Source of the DNA: Agapanthus africanus
Taxonomy: Eukaryota > Streptophyta > Magnoliopsida > Asparagales > Amaryllidaceae
Assembly (NCBI GenBank): GCA_030015575.1
Contig: JASDDO010000026.1
Location: 452,577,096-452,641,095 of the forward strand
Direction of reading: 5' to 3'
Length of the DNA: 64,000 nucleotides
Position 1 is the stretch's first letter; every line of letters begins with the position of its first letter. Shown piece by piece: positions 10,842-21,528 of the stretch. The translations under genes and the position numbers were made by a program. The notes below the pieces were generated by a model, which was not told where the DNA came from, did not search any database, and saw nothing but the letters and a program-made list of their open reading frames with translations.

Positions 10842-12542
10842 TCAGAAAGATTGCGGTAACCCAGCCTTACTCATCATGGAACGAACCGTATTCAATAGGG
10901 TTCGATTCCGTCTTTCAGATACACCGTTGTGTTGTGGTGTGTATGGAGGAGTACGCTGAGAGAGAATTCCATTCTCTTTTAAGTAGTCCAGAAACTCGGC
11001 ACTCAAGTATTCACCATCTCGATCGGATCTCAGTATCTTTATACTTTTGCCAGTTTGTTTTTCAACTTCATTCTTGTATTCCTGAAATTTCTCAAATGCC
11101 TCGGATTTGTGCTTCATTAAGAAGACATGTCCATACCTAAAGAAATCATCTGTGAAAGTAATGAAGTATGAATAACCACTTCGCGCATGTGTAGACATTG
11201 GACCACACACATCACTGTGTATGAGTCCCAAGAGCTCGCTTGCTCTTACTCCGTGTCCAGTGAACGGAGTCTTTGTCATCTTTCCTATCAGACAAGATTC
11301 ACAAGTGGCATAAGACTGATACTCGAACGGATTCAAGTATCCCTCTTTATGTAACTTAGTTAATCGTGTCTCATTAATGTGACCCAGTCTATAATGCCAT
11401 AAGAAAGCCTGATTTGTTTCCGGAGACTTTCTTTTAAGTGTGTTCTGGACACTGAAAATCTGAGCTTGATTCAATACGTATATCCCGTTATTTAATGTAC
11501 CTGACCCAATCAGAACTTGATTTAGGTGGATGTGTACTACATCGCTTACGAAAGTAAATTCATATCCTTCCTTAGAAAGTAAAGATACAGATATGATATT
11601 ACAAGTCGCACCTGGTACGTACAAACAGTTACGCAAAATCAATATCTGCCCAGTTGTCAGTCCAAGATGATATTCCCTTACGGATTCAGCATCCATGCTC
11701 ATTCCGTTAGCAACCCTGAGAGTCATATCACCTTTCCTGATAACCCTACGGTTTCTCAGAGCCTGTAACGAATTACAGATATGAGATCCTGATCCGGTAT
11801 CCAATACCCAGGAAGTAAGGTTAACTGACATACAGTTCTCTATTATAAACACACCCGAAGCCGAAGCCACAACATGCTTCGAATTCTGGCTACTGGCTAT
11901 GCTAGCCCTGCAATCCTTCTGCCAATGTGCATTCCTGTAACAATAGGAACATCTCTCTTTTACTACATCCAGTCCCGAAACTTCTGCCCTTCCCTTTCTT
12001 TCTACTTCCCTGGTTTCCTTCAGGGTAGTAGGTAGGGACTGTTGAACCAAGTCAGCATCTGACCCATTCTTCAATGTGGTCTTCAGGTCCGTGAGCTCAA
12101 AAGAGCTGGTCTCTGTAAGGACGTTTCCCCCTATAGATGACCCGATAGCCAACCTCGCTGGAAGCAATTCGTTCGAGGTCTCATATCTTGCGATACGAGA
12201 TTGCTCTCCATATAAATCTTTGTTATGGAGGAAGATAGAAATTAAGTCCATCTTCTCGTGCTGCCCCTGGTATGCACCACCAACTGAGGCTAACATGAGG
12301 CACTTGGCTTTCGCACAGTCTTTTCCCGATGTCCTATGGATATCAACATCCATGACAGGGGGAACTGGACCTGAGACGGCAGGGGTTGGATTAGTTAAGA
12401 GGTGTCCCAGCTTGTTATGGGCAATGGACATCTGGACAGACCTTTGCGAGCCATAACAGTCATATTCAGTCATTTTATTATCTAGATGTAACCTAGGTGC
12501 GGTCACTTGGTCGCTGCAATTAAGAGAGAGAGAAGAAAACAC
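10842..12542 (-). pseudogene. Element A gag-protease-integrase
   Basis: This is a 566-codon open frame on the reverse strand. Residues ~20-190 are a diverged gag. A CCHC zinc knuckle spans residues 198-211 (C-x2-C-x4-H-x4-C). The protease active site DTGS is at 248-251. The integrase H-H-C-C zinc domain uses H383, H388, C414 and C417, and the catalytic triad is D444, D507, E543 (D-D35-E spacing). The frame closes at a TGA where element C has Trp. The first codon is GTG, not ATG, and the first residues are encoded by a polypyrimidine tract ending in CAG at 12514-12516. The true gag start may therefore be the ATG that follows (residue 24). All catalytic residues seen here are intact, unlike the RT loop. 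Confidence 0.9.
12514..12537 (-). promoter_or_regulatory. Possible 3' splice site at the gag start of element A
   Basis: On the reverse strand a C/T tract (about 12519-12537) is followed by TTGCAG, with CAG at 12514-12516. This matches a plant 3' splice acceptor. Element C has the same arrangement at 55574-55597. In B the acceptor reads GGTAG and in X it is lost. Whether splicing occurs is unknown. Confidence 0.35.
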
Positions 12543-12998
12543 TCAGCATGATACTCTTGCAAGTTTAGATTGGTTTTTAATTTATCTAAACAGGATGGCT
12601 CCCACTGTCTCTTGAATCCCTCCTCAAACCATAAAGGAAGAATTAGTCGGGATCAATCTCACCGTACAATACTTACTTAACCGTTCAGCCAGTCCAGTGT
12701 CGGTACTTCGAGGGAGGTTTTCCAACGCTTTCGCGAAGTTCCTTAATTAAATAACCTCTTTTCCCTGGGGGCGTAGCCCCGCTAACACCTTTCTAGACAC
12801 CAACTTGGTTTATAGCATTGATCGTTAAGTGAGAAAGTTCCCGAGGAGTAGCATATACTCACAGTAGGATCGGGATCCAAATATCATCATGTGATAAACT
12901 GAAGAAATCCTACCAGAATCATCACACTCCAAATGGTATGCAACGCTAGCAAGTTTCAGTTCTTTTGAAACTCCCGATGTGGATTTTTGCCCCATGCT

Positions 12999-13208
12999 CT
13001 TATGACCTTAACGAAGGTCAACAAATCATAAGTCACATGTCAAGTTCTACCCGTCATTGTCCAGGTTAATTTGAACCCACCCGTATATACCCTTGACGAA
13101 GGTCAACAAGGTAATACGACTGTCTTAAACCAACGCATCTATCTATGCTACATATGAACACCCAACAGCTACCAATCACTATGCCTTGACGAAGGTCAAC
13201 AAACATAG
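12999..13208 (-). other. Three-hairpin array, element A
   Basis: Hairpin 1 pairs CTTATGA (12999-13005) with TCATAAG (13026-13032). Hairpin 2 pairs CGTAT+TACC (13082-13091) with GGTA+ATACG (13110-13118). Hairpin 3 pairs CTATG (13179-13183) with CATAG (13204-13208). Inside each lower stem lies the same apical hairpin, in sense orientation UUGAC-CUUC-GUCAA (GUUAA in hairpin 1). Centres are about 85 and 93 nt apart. Both arms are directly visible; function is inferred only. Confidence 0.85.
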
Positions 13209-14321
13209 CTTGAATATTATTGAATATTCATATGAAACGACGGAGGGCTACGAATGGTTTTGGCGAATCCTTGAACATAGTGAACTTGATATAATCGAAG
13301 GAACCTTGATAGCTTTTAAATGGAGTGGCTTAAGCTCCGCGGTTTAAAAGTTTTTCTTGAAAAGAAACCGAATGGTTTTGAAAGTGTTCCAACGACTTTT
13401 ACTTTGTTTATTTTTCTTTCATTAGTTCTTTTAATGCGTCCCATCAATTTAATCCTACCATTGCAGAAAACAACCAAAATATGACGTACGCTTATGCCAT
13501 TCGCATTCGCCATGGGGCCCCGTCATTACCCGTTAGGTTACTTAACTAACGACAGAGCGGGGGCTGGGCTAGGGCGGCTGAAAAACATAAGCAACGCCTA
13601 AATAATATCATATATAGATATATTGCAATGATAGCCATTTCAGATCACAGATGAACACATTCGATATACTAGGAATCCGCAATTCGTACGAGCCTGTAAC
13701 GAAAAATGGATTACACGGTCGCGGTGAATAGCCAATACCCCACCCAAGACCCCTACGGGTGCGGCAAACTACCCGCCAAATATCTGAAGTGGAGCAACCT
13801 CCCTCAATGACGTGAGTAGGCCACTCGGCACTTCGAGATACCCGGTAGTTTGCGCACCCCACCATGGGTCTATCCTAGGAGCAAAAACAGTAAAAAGAAA
13901 TTATACAATGACGGCTACAACCCCGACCCGGTTGTGCGGCCAGACAAATAATATTACATCAATTTACAAATTTTACATGAATTGAAAGAAAAGAAAACTC
14001 TCATCTCACAACCCCCGGCTATTCACCCGCGACAATCCAATGAATTCATATACACATACCAGCAACATTACAGATCACAGATTTGTATAACCCCCACTAG
14101 TCGACATATAGCGATTACCAGACGTTCAATACAAATATCACATCACAGATATTAACCCGTTAGCCTTAGTCTTTAGAAGTTCGATAAAAATATGGATTTT
14201 CAAGCCCCAAAAACAAATTTTTCTTTCTGGAAAATCTGGGCAGAAAAGACATATTGTAAAAATCCCAAAACAACCCCAGAAATACACTGCAATAAATTTG
14301 AGCCACGACCGACTCAACTCG

Positions 14322-14368
14322 GCCGCGGATCCGCGGCAGGAGCGTGCTCCCGCCGCGGTTCCGCGGCG
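14322..14368. other. Twin GC palindromes in the leader of element A
   Basis: GCCGCGGATCCGCGGC (14322-14337) is a perfect palindrome. CGCCGCGGTTCCGCGGCG (14351-14368) is self-complementary except for its central TT. They lie about 200 nt downstream (in element sense) of the PBS. A short GGAGCGTGCTCC-type inverted repeat lies between them. Confidence 0.85.
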
Positions 14369-14561
14369 CTTTGAACGGTTCTCTGGATCAAATTTCTTGA
14401 GTGTCTTTTTAAAAGCCTGAGTCGATTTTTGGAGTATGATTTATCAATTTTTGAACAGAATACAGAATCGACAGAAACTTGATTTTCCGGGTGTTTTTCG
14501 TGACTTTTTCTCCGATTGAACTTCTACTTACATTGCTAACATGTTAGATAGTATTTAACTA

Positions 14562-14574
14562 GGCTCTAATACAA
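14562..14574 (-). promoter_or_regulatory. Primer-binding site of element A (decayed)
   Basis: The plus strand reads GGCTCTAATACAA, 11 of 13 positions matching the 3' end of initiator tRNA-Met (GGCTCTGATACCA). It lies next to the LTR start at 14576. Both changes are substitutions within the site. Confidence 0.85.
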
Positions 14575-14575
14575 C

Positions 14576-16699
14576 TGTAAGTCCATGCTACCCTTCCCCG
14601 GTACTTACGGGGTTGCGGAAGTGATAAAAAACGATTTTCAAGAGGGTGGTAATACGGACTCAAAATACGGATCTTTGTTAAACAACTAACTAACAACCTA
14701 ACTAGAGTTTTACAAACTCGGTTAGGGGGCTATACCTTTCTTAAACTCCTTCGTCTTCCACTCTTTCCGGTGTACGGATCGGCCTCACCTCGTCGTCTCC
14801 TTGCGCCGAAGATGGATCCACCTAAAAGCTTCTACCTTTGGCTTCTTCTTCGAACTTTGAAGAAACTAGAACACTTGGATTGCTAGGCCTTATGAACTAG
14901 AATGAGTAGAGGATTTTTTTGGTGTCTTTTTATCTCTAAGGCAATGAGTCTCAAAACATGAGAATGGTTTGCCTTGAGCTAGAGAGAGCAAGAGGAAGAG
15001 GGAGAGCTTGAGAATGAGGGAGCTCAAGAGAGAGAAAGAAAATGAAAGAATGAGCCACTTTTTTCTCATCCAACCTCTCATAATCCAAAAGTATCATGAG
15101 CCATAATGATAATCAAGTATTATGTGATGGTTATCATCTCACAAAAAGCAAGATCATATGCACTCATTTTGCAAACCACAACAAGCAAGCAAAAGTCTTT
15201 GCATGAAAATGACAACCATTGTAATGATGATGGTCAACTAGTCCAACCTAGTCAACTGGTCAACAAAGTCAACAAGTCAACAAAGTCAACCCCTCAACAA
15301 CCATGTCACTATAATACATAATTAATATTATTGCTAATCAGATTTCTAATTCTCATTAGGGTTAAGCAAAAGTCAACAGTCAATAACCCTAATCAGAATC
15401 TTCTGCCTCTGTCTCTGTCAACTGTGCATACACACCCGCATCCGCATTCCGGGGAACACGAATACAAACGAGATAAAACCAATCCCAAAATGTACACTAG
15501 GATCTGGCTTAAACCAAAGCCCGCTAGTGTTAACTGTCCGGACACCAAACGTGCACAAGTGCACGGATGTGACCGAACCCTGTCGCAAAACCATGCGACC
15601 TGTCGCAAAACCATGCGACCTCTACTCTTTTGCCTAAAGGCGAATAGCTTTCTGTGTGGGACTCTAAAGACTTGACACTACGCTGGCAGTGAATTTAACC
15701 ATAGACCGCAAGCGGCACTAGCTGTGCATAACGGTCCCCAGGTAGATGCCGACAAGAAGACTGACGAGGTGAAACCCTTTTGAACTCCTACTGAGCCTGA
15801 ATGTGACAATCTCCCTACAGTCCTGTCTGTTCGTGTGATACATCGCATGGCGGGCCTAGGGGGAGGTAAACGCCAGTCCCCTAATAGCGGTACAAGTCGT
15901 GTCGGAGTGAAGCCCAGAACACCCTAAGATAGCACTGGAAACCTACCAGTATATCTCGCTTGCCCTGGCCAGGGACTACTCGTGTAATGGCTCTTCTAGA
16001 CACAGCGCAATGTCAACCCCCAATACCGGGAGAGACAAATCCTGTCTGACCGTCACTGCCTCCAAGTGCTTCGGGACTGCACCCAAAAACTACCTGTTTG
16101 CACGACTCTTTTGAGCCGTGGTAGGGTAGTAATCAAAGTACAGTGGGAACACACTCGAGGCGAAGTGACTGTGTCAAGTCAGCGGACTAAGCTGTACTCA
16201 TGTCACCTGGGAACTGATAACTGACTATAGGTATAATACCAACCAACAGTTCCCGACGAGTCCTGTCCAGTGTACTCGTAACCCAACGAGCACCCGCATA
16301 CTATATCCAGTACGACGTACTGATGGCTGTGGGACAGACCATCTCCCCTGCTGAGATGAGAAGCGCATACGCTAGTCTACTCTGGAGTATCGATGCCCTG
16401 TCTCGATAGTCCTACGACTAGGGACCTGTATAAGGATGTGCTTATAGATTACCTAGCCCCCACGAGTGTGACTGCCATCACAACGCTGGTAATCAAGCAA
16501 AGATCCTAAGGGCTCTACTAATATGTATAAGCTATATGCTAAAAGAAACACATGCACATATTGAAGTAGAAACAAACCAAGTAGCATACTACCATTTTGA
16601 GCAAGATTGTCTATACAACTGTGAATATCCCAAGCTTTCATTAAGTAATATACAAGCTAGTATGATACAGTAATGGCCTCTAGGGCATATACACTAACA
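14576..16699 (-). repeat. 5' LTR of element A
   Basis: This 2124-bp LTR pairs with 6624-8751. It ends ATACACTAACA, followed by the TSD CCACC at 16700-16704. The two-stem hairpin is at 15494-15530. Confidence 0.95.
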
Positions 16700-16704
16700 C
16701 CACC

Positions 16705-18370
16705 ATGCCAGGAGTCGTCCATTCTAATTAACTTTAGAATGCTGTCTAAGTACCCAGATTAGGAAACTACCCAAATCTAGATCTAAAACCATAGATCTAG
16801 TAACCAGAATGTCTGATATAATATCCATATCCTGTGTGGAGAAAACACTGTATGACAACCACAGTATAACCGATCGTAGTATAGGAATTTTACTTCCTAC
16901 TCTATGTATGTTATTCAAATACCAGGACATCACACCCTACTACTTTCTTAACAGATCCCTTCTCTATTCTGATGACGTCAAAACCCATGACTGTTACATA
17001 AAAAATAGATGATCTGTCTCCGCTATATCTGCTTTAGTCTATAAATAGACACAAGCTTCTTATCCACCATGCTTCCACTGCTCCCACTAATTACGACAAC
17101 CCTCTGGCAGAATAATATACGCGTGCACTTCTAAAACTAGTTTAGAATGACGTTATACTTATCCTCCTGCTGGGTCTCATAGTCTGGAGCAGCAGTAATG
17201 GCAAGTCTGGGTAAACAAGAACCTCCCTGTCACCGTCCTTGAGGCTACCGGAGTACCTCTCAGGTGTCTGAGGTTACCTACTATATCTGCGGAGTGGCTA
17301 ATGGAATGTCAAACCTGATTTAATCTTTAGGTTCTATTAAATTTTTCGTAATCGTTTGCGGTTATGGAATCTCTTCCAGTTCAACCATACTCCCACTGCT
17401 GTTTTCTGAAAAATCCATTTTACTAAAACTGTGACGAGTCAAGAACAATATCATTATTGATCTTCCAGATGGTAGAAAATCAACCGTTGTCTAAGCCAGG
17501 GTCAACCCACAAACTGCCATTACAGAAACGTGCCTAGAGTTATCCAGAGTCTGGTTTTACGCATAAGCCGGACAACTCCATATACCTTAATATCGTTAAG
17601 ATATGATCTATTCTATATACAATATAGAAACAGAGGCACTGATTAATTGGAACCAGATTAAAATCATGCAGCTGTCTCCAGTGCATGTCATCTAAATGGA
17701 GAGAGGCCAATCAGCATTACTCAACTTAGAAATGCATCCAATTATGAGTAACCTGAAAAAGAAGCAAGTTCTCCAAAACATTACTATCAACTGAATACCA
17801 TATACAAGTATCTACATCTTCGATCTCCTTGAAGAATCCCGATACATGCTATACCTGGTTCTATACTTTATTCTTGTACCTATAACTTCTCAAACTTGGA
17901 CCTTGTATTTCTACGAAACACATGTCTAAAACTAGAAAAGTCACAAGTAAACATAATACAGTACGAGGACCAACCCCTTTGTCCTGATGGACACTGGACA
18001 ACATACAATACTTTGTATAAGTCCCCTGAGTTTAATAACTCAAACCCTGTGCGTCGTAAATTGAAAACTATACCCAGGCGATTTCCTCAAATATCACCAA
18101 TTACTACGAATTCCGATATAATGAGGATGATCACCTAATTCCTAATAACTTACTCCCACTCATCATCTGTAAAACCATATAGATGTGAGAATCATACCTG
18201 GTAAAATACATACCCTGGAGCAAGGACTAATTTGAAATCAGTTTTCTATTAACAATACACAGTGAAACTGAAACATGAATATGTTTCGAAGGGGTATCCG
18301 GGTATTCCTAGTAATGCCTCTTCCATTATCCAGATTCATGACTATAACCGTATATTTCTTTGCCATCTCT
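16705..18370 (-). pseudogene. Element X reverse transcriptase-integrase region, decayed
   Basis: This continues the X polyprotein on the reverse strand beyond nested element A. Block-by-block similarity to element A's RT and integrase DNA can be followed. Examples are the 'agatctagtaaccagaatgt' block near 16793 and the 'tatctgcggagtggc' block near 17284, corresponding to 10426 in A. No coding-strand ORF above 60 codons survives. No catalytic motif can be read confidently. Confidence 0.7.
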
Positions 18371-19150
18371 CCAAATCCCTTTATTTGTCTTTAGTCATTA
18401 CCTTCTGTACACAATCATTAGGCTTAATGGTTTTCTTCTTTCCATACCGTTTGGCACCAGCCTATAGTTTGGAAGAAGACTATCAAATAAGTATAATAGG
18501 TGTACACTCCTAATCCTAGGAGTACACACAACCTGAGAGAAGGTGGTGATAAAAGACAACTAAATAAACCTTTATTCTATTTCTCCTGAACCAGAATCCA
18601 TCCCCGAAATGGTACAAGTTTCATCGAGTTCGTATACAACCATACGATGGATTATCCAAATAACTGTGGATCTTCGTTTTGATACGGGGTGTTCTGGAGA
18701 AATACAATGGTGAAGTAGGAGTGGCGATGGAATTCTTGGTTTGGTCGTGAATAGCAGTCGCAATTTACTTTTCTCTCTTTCTAATCCCTTTATTTGTCTT
18801 TACTTATTACCTTCTGTACACCAGACTTAGGCTAATTGGTTTTCTTCGTTCCCTACCTTTCGGCACCTGCCTATGGTTTGGAAGAAGACTATCCAATAAG
18901 CGTAATAGGTGTACCCTTTCCTAATCCTAGGAGCCCTCATAACCTGAGAGAAGGTAAAAGGAAAAGACAACCGAATAGTCCTATTCAATCTCTCCAGAAC
19001 TAGAATCCATCCTCGAATCTGGAACAAGTTCCTTCGAGTTCGTATATAACCATACGATGGATTTATCCAATGGAAGTGGATGTCCGTAGTGATACGGGGT
19101 GTCCTGGAGAAATGCAAAGGGTAAAAGAAGGAGTGGCAATGATGTATGCA
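18371..19150 (-). repeat. Tandem duplication in the gag region of element X
   Basis: Two diverged copies of a ~400-bp unit lie head to tail (about 18371-18779 and 18780-19150; offset 409 bp near the left end). Shared blocks include CCCTTTATTTGTCTTTA, 'ggtttggaagaagactatc', 'cctaatcctaggag', 'caaccatacgatggatt' and 'gatacggggtgt'. Neither copy has a long frame. The unit lies where gag and protease would be expected. Elements A and C have no such duplication. Confidence 0.8.
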
Positions 19151-19533
19151 ACTCAGACAATCCAAAAGCCAGTGTTTTAAGAAAGTTCGGTTAACTTGGT
19201 TACTGAGTCATAGTCTAGGGTCGGGTCATGGTCGCAGCCAAAGAGAGAAAGAAAAGAAACACCCTGCGTGCACTCTAACCTAGATCAGAATGGTTATCAC
19301 TTTATCTAATCAGGAAACCTCTCACTGTATCCTCAATTTCTCCTCCAAACCTGAAAGAAGAATTAGTCGGGATCACACGAGGAGTAAACCAACTTATCAG
19401 TGGGAATCAGGATCCAACTATCATCGCATGATAACGTGATGGAATCCACTCACGTTATCACACTCCAGAAGTTATGCGCATGCCTGGCAAGTTTCAGTTT
19501 CTTTAGAAACTCCCGATGTGTGTTTTTACCCCA

Positions 19534-19742
19534 AGCGGCTTATGACCTTGACTAGGTCAACAAACCATAAACCGCTAGTCAAGTTCAACCCGTCATTATC
19601 CTGGATTGCATTAAACCCACCCGTACGTGCCCTTGACTAGGTCAACAAGGTTGCACGACTGTCCTAACCAATCCTATTTATGCAACTAACAAGCACCACT
19701 TAGCTATCGAACACTACGCCTTGACTAGGTCAACAAACGCAG
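19534..19742 (-). other. Three-hairpin array, element X
   Basis: Hairpin 1 pairs AGCGG-c-TTATG (19534-19544) with CATAA-a-CCGCT (19566-19576). Hairpin 2 pairs CGTGC (19626-19630) plus CC with GG plus GCACG (19653-19657). Hairpin 3 pairs CTACG (19714-19718) with CGCAG (19738-19742), with one G-U in the sense RNA. The apical hairpin is UUGAC-CUA-GUCAA in all three. Spacing is about 84 and 89 nt. Confidence 0.85.
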
Positions 19743-20538
19743 CACGAATACTAAACAATACTCATAAGAAATGACGGAGGGCTACGACTGGTTTTCGACG
19801 AATAACCTTTAGCGTAATGAACTTGATATCGTTGAAGGAACTGCATAGCTTTTACAAATATATAGTGGTGAAAACCTTTGCTAAAGAGGTCACTGTCGGT
19901 GAAGGGATCTCGGCTCTTTCCCCGTAGAATGAGGTGCAGGATATTCCAACTGAATACCACTATGCAAAGAAAAAGTAATCGGCTATAGTGAAGTTAATAC
20001 CATGACGCAAACCTCTGTCCAAAGGGTCACTCCCGATGAAGGGATCTCGGCCCTTTCCTCGTCGAATGAGGTGCTGGATATTCACAACCGAATACCGCTA
20101 TGCAAAACAAAAGAGAACGTCCTTGTAATAACATCTTTTTGAAAAATTGTTCCAACAAAATCTGTATAGGTTTGTTTTGTTTGCACTGATCTGAATCAAC
20201 GCAGTCCCATCAATTAATCACACCAGAAAAGAACGAAAATAAAATGTACGTATATGCCATCCACATTCGCCACTGGGTCCCGTCATCACCCGTTAGGTTA
20301 CTTAACTAACGACAGAGCGGGGACTGGACTAGCGCTGGTGTAAAACATATACAACATCTACTAGTATATATATCAATATATAATAATCGCTCCAGGCATG
20401 ATAAATGCAACATCGCAGAAAAGTAATAAGCATCACAGAACAAAATAGATAATCTAGGAGCCCCGGGTTTCATATAGCCACCAATGAAACCCGACGTTCT
20501 CTTGGTCGTGTGGATAGCCTGTGCTATGAAAACGTAGA

Positions 20539-20798
20539 CCCCTACGAGTGTGGCAAGTCACCCACCAAAACCAGAAGCGAGGTAGCCCCCTTTCAGCATC
20601 GTGAATGGACCACCCAGCACTTCACGGAATCCGGTAACTTGAGTACCCTACCTTGGGTCAACCTATACCCCCTACGAGTGCGGCGATTAGCCTGCCAATC
20701 CTAGAGTGAGGTCCCCTCCCTCTCAAAGCCATGAGATGCGGACCCGTTGCCCTCGAGAACCCGGCTATCCGTGCACTCCACCGCGGGGTAATCCTAGT
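20539..20798 (-). repeat. 130-bp tandem duplication in the X leader
   Basis: Both copies start CCCCTACGAGTG (20539 and 20669). Each has the layout of the single-copy long-range-stem unit of elements A and C. The first copy keeps the stem CAAGTCACC (20554-20562) with GGTAACTTG (20633-20641), one wobble. The second is less well paired. Confidence 0.7.
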
Positions 20799-21310
20799 AC
20801 AGAAAAGAAAATATATATACAACGGGTACATCGACCTCAACCCGGTCGTGCCACAAAAGAATAATATACAAACAGGTAGTGACGGCAGTCCACATGTCGG
20901 ACGCTCGCCCCGCAATATCAAATGTACAAATAAAACTAAATTGTACTAACATTGCACCAAGCTATCCAGCACGACGAATCCGCGACATCACAGCACAACA
21001 TAGAACATCAACGTGAATGTCATGTTCGCAAATCCGTCTAAGAGAGCTATAGCAATTAGACAAGATTTACCGCTCGAATGACATTCACGGTCGCAGATAT
21101 TAATGTAAGTACTGTGAACTAACTTATTTAAAATTTTGATCGACAAAACTTCCCGGAGTGGGCCCCAAGAACAAATCCAGCACTCAAAATAATCTGGGCC
21201 AAAACTAAAAATTCTAGAAACCACATTTCCACAAAGAAGACCACCTCAAGAAAAATTGTGCAATGAAGCCACATAACTGCGGCGGAATCGCAGCCAAAAA
21301 CGTGGGTATG

Positions 21311-21326
21311 GCCGCGGTTCCGCGGC
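21311..21326. other. GC palindrome in the X leader
   Basis: GCCGCGGTTCCGCGGC is self-complementary outside its TT centre. It lies about 200 nt inside the PBS, the same relative place as in elements A, C and B. A decayed second copy is visible near 21280-21294. Confidence 0.8.
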
Positions 21327-21515
21327 GTTATTGTAGAATCATTGAACAAAATTTCTACAGTGGTCTTGAAAAAGCCTGCCTGATTTTCTGATACAACCAA
21401 AAAAAAATTTTGATGACAAAAAAATTCAACAGAAACTTTGAACTTGGAAATGCGGTTTTAGAAATTTTGTTCGATTTTAAACATGTTAGAACAAACTAGT
21501 AAAGGTTAATGGCGT

Positions 21516-21528
21516 GGCTCTGGTACCA
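21516..21528 (-). promoter_or_regulatory. Primer-binding site of element X
   Basis: The plus strand reads GGCTCTGGTACCA, one mismatch from the 3' end of initiator tRNA-Met. It directly abuts the 5' LTR. Confidence 0.9.

Larger units (their letters stand above)
12543..14561 (-). other. Long structured leader of element A
   Basis: About 2 kb without a credible ORF lies between PBS and gag. On the reverse (sense) strand, from the PBS inwards, it holds the GC palindrome pair (14322-14368) and a long-range stem (GCAAACTACC at 13764-13773 with GGTAGTTTGC at 13844-13853, plus flanking pairs). A CGTTAG/CTAACG hairpin (13531-13551) and the three-hairpin array (13208-12999) follow. Elements X, B and C hold the same parts in the same order. 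Confidence 0.8.
6624..16699 (-). mobile_element. Ty1/copia element A, complete, nested in X
   Basis: This 10,076-bp minus-strand element has LTRs of 2128 bp (6624-8751) and 2124 bp (14576-16699), a polypurine tract at 8752-8762 and a degenerate initiator-Met primer site at 14562-14574. It has a single-frame gag-PR-IN-RT-RNaseH region with four premature stops (8766-12542) and a 2-kb leader. The perfect target duplication CCACC at 6619-6623 and 16700-16704 lies in the pol gene of X, so A is younger than X. Confidence 0.95.
19151..21515 (-). other. Long structured leader of element X
   Basis: About 2.4 kb of non-coding leader. In sense order from the PBS it holds the GC palindrome (21311-21326) and a 130-bp tandem duplication (20539-20798). 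The CGTTAG/CTAACG hairpin (20291-20311), a duplicated 'tttcc-tcgtagaatgaggtg' module (about 19852-20113) and the three-hairpin array (19742-19534) follow. Confidence 0.75.

Noticed and set aside
12076-12456. 126-codon plus-strand ORF
   Set aside because: Shadow of the A gag frame on the opposite strand.
12999-13208. CRISPR-like spaced repeats
   Set aside because: Three short repeats with palindromic flanks in a plant retrotransposon leader; there is no array and no cas genes.
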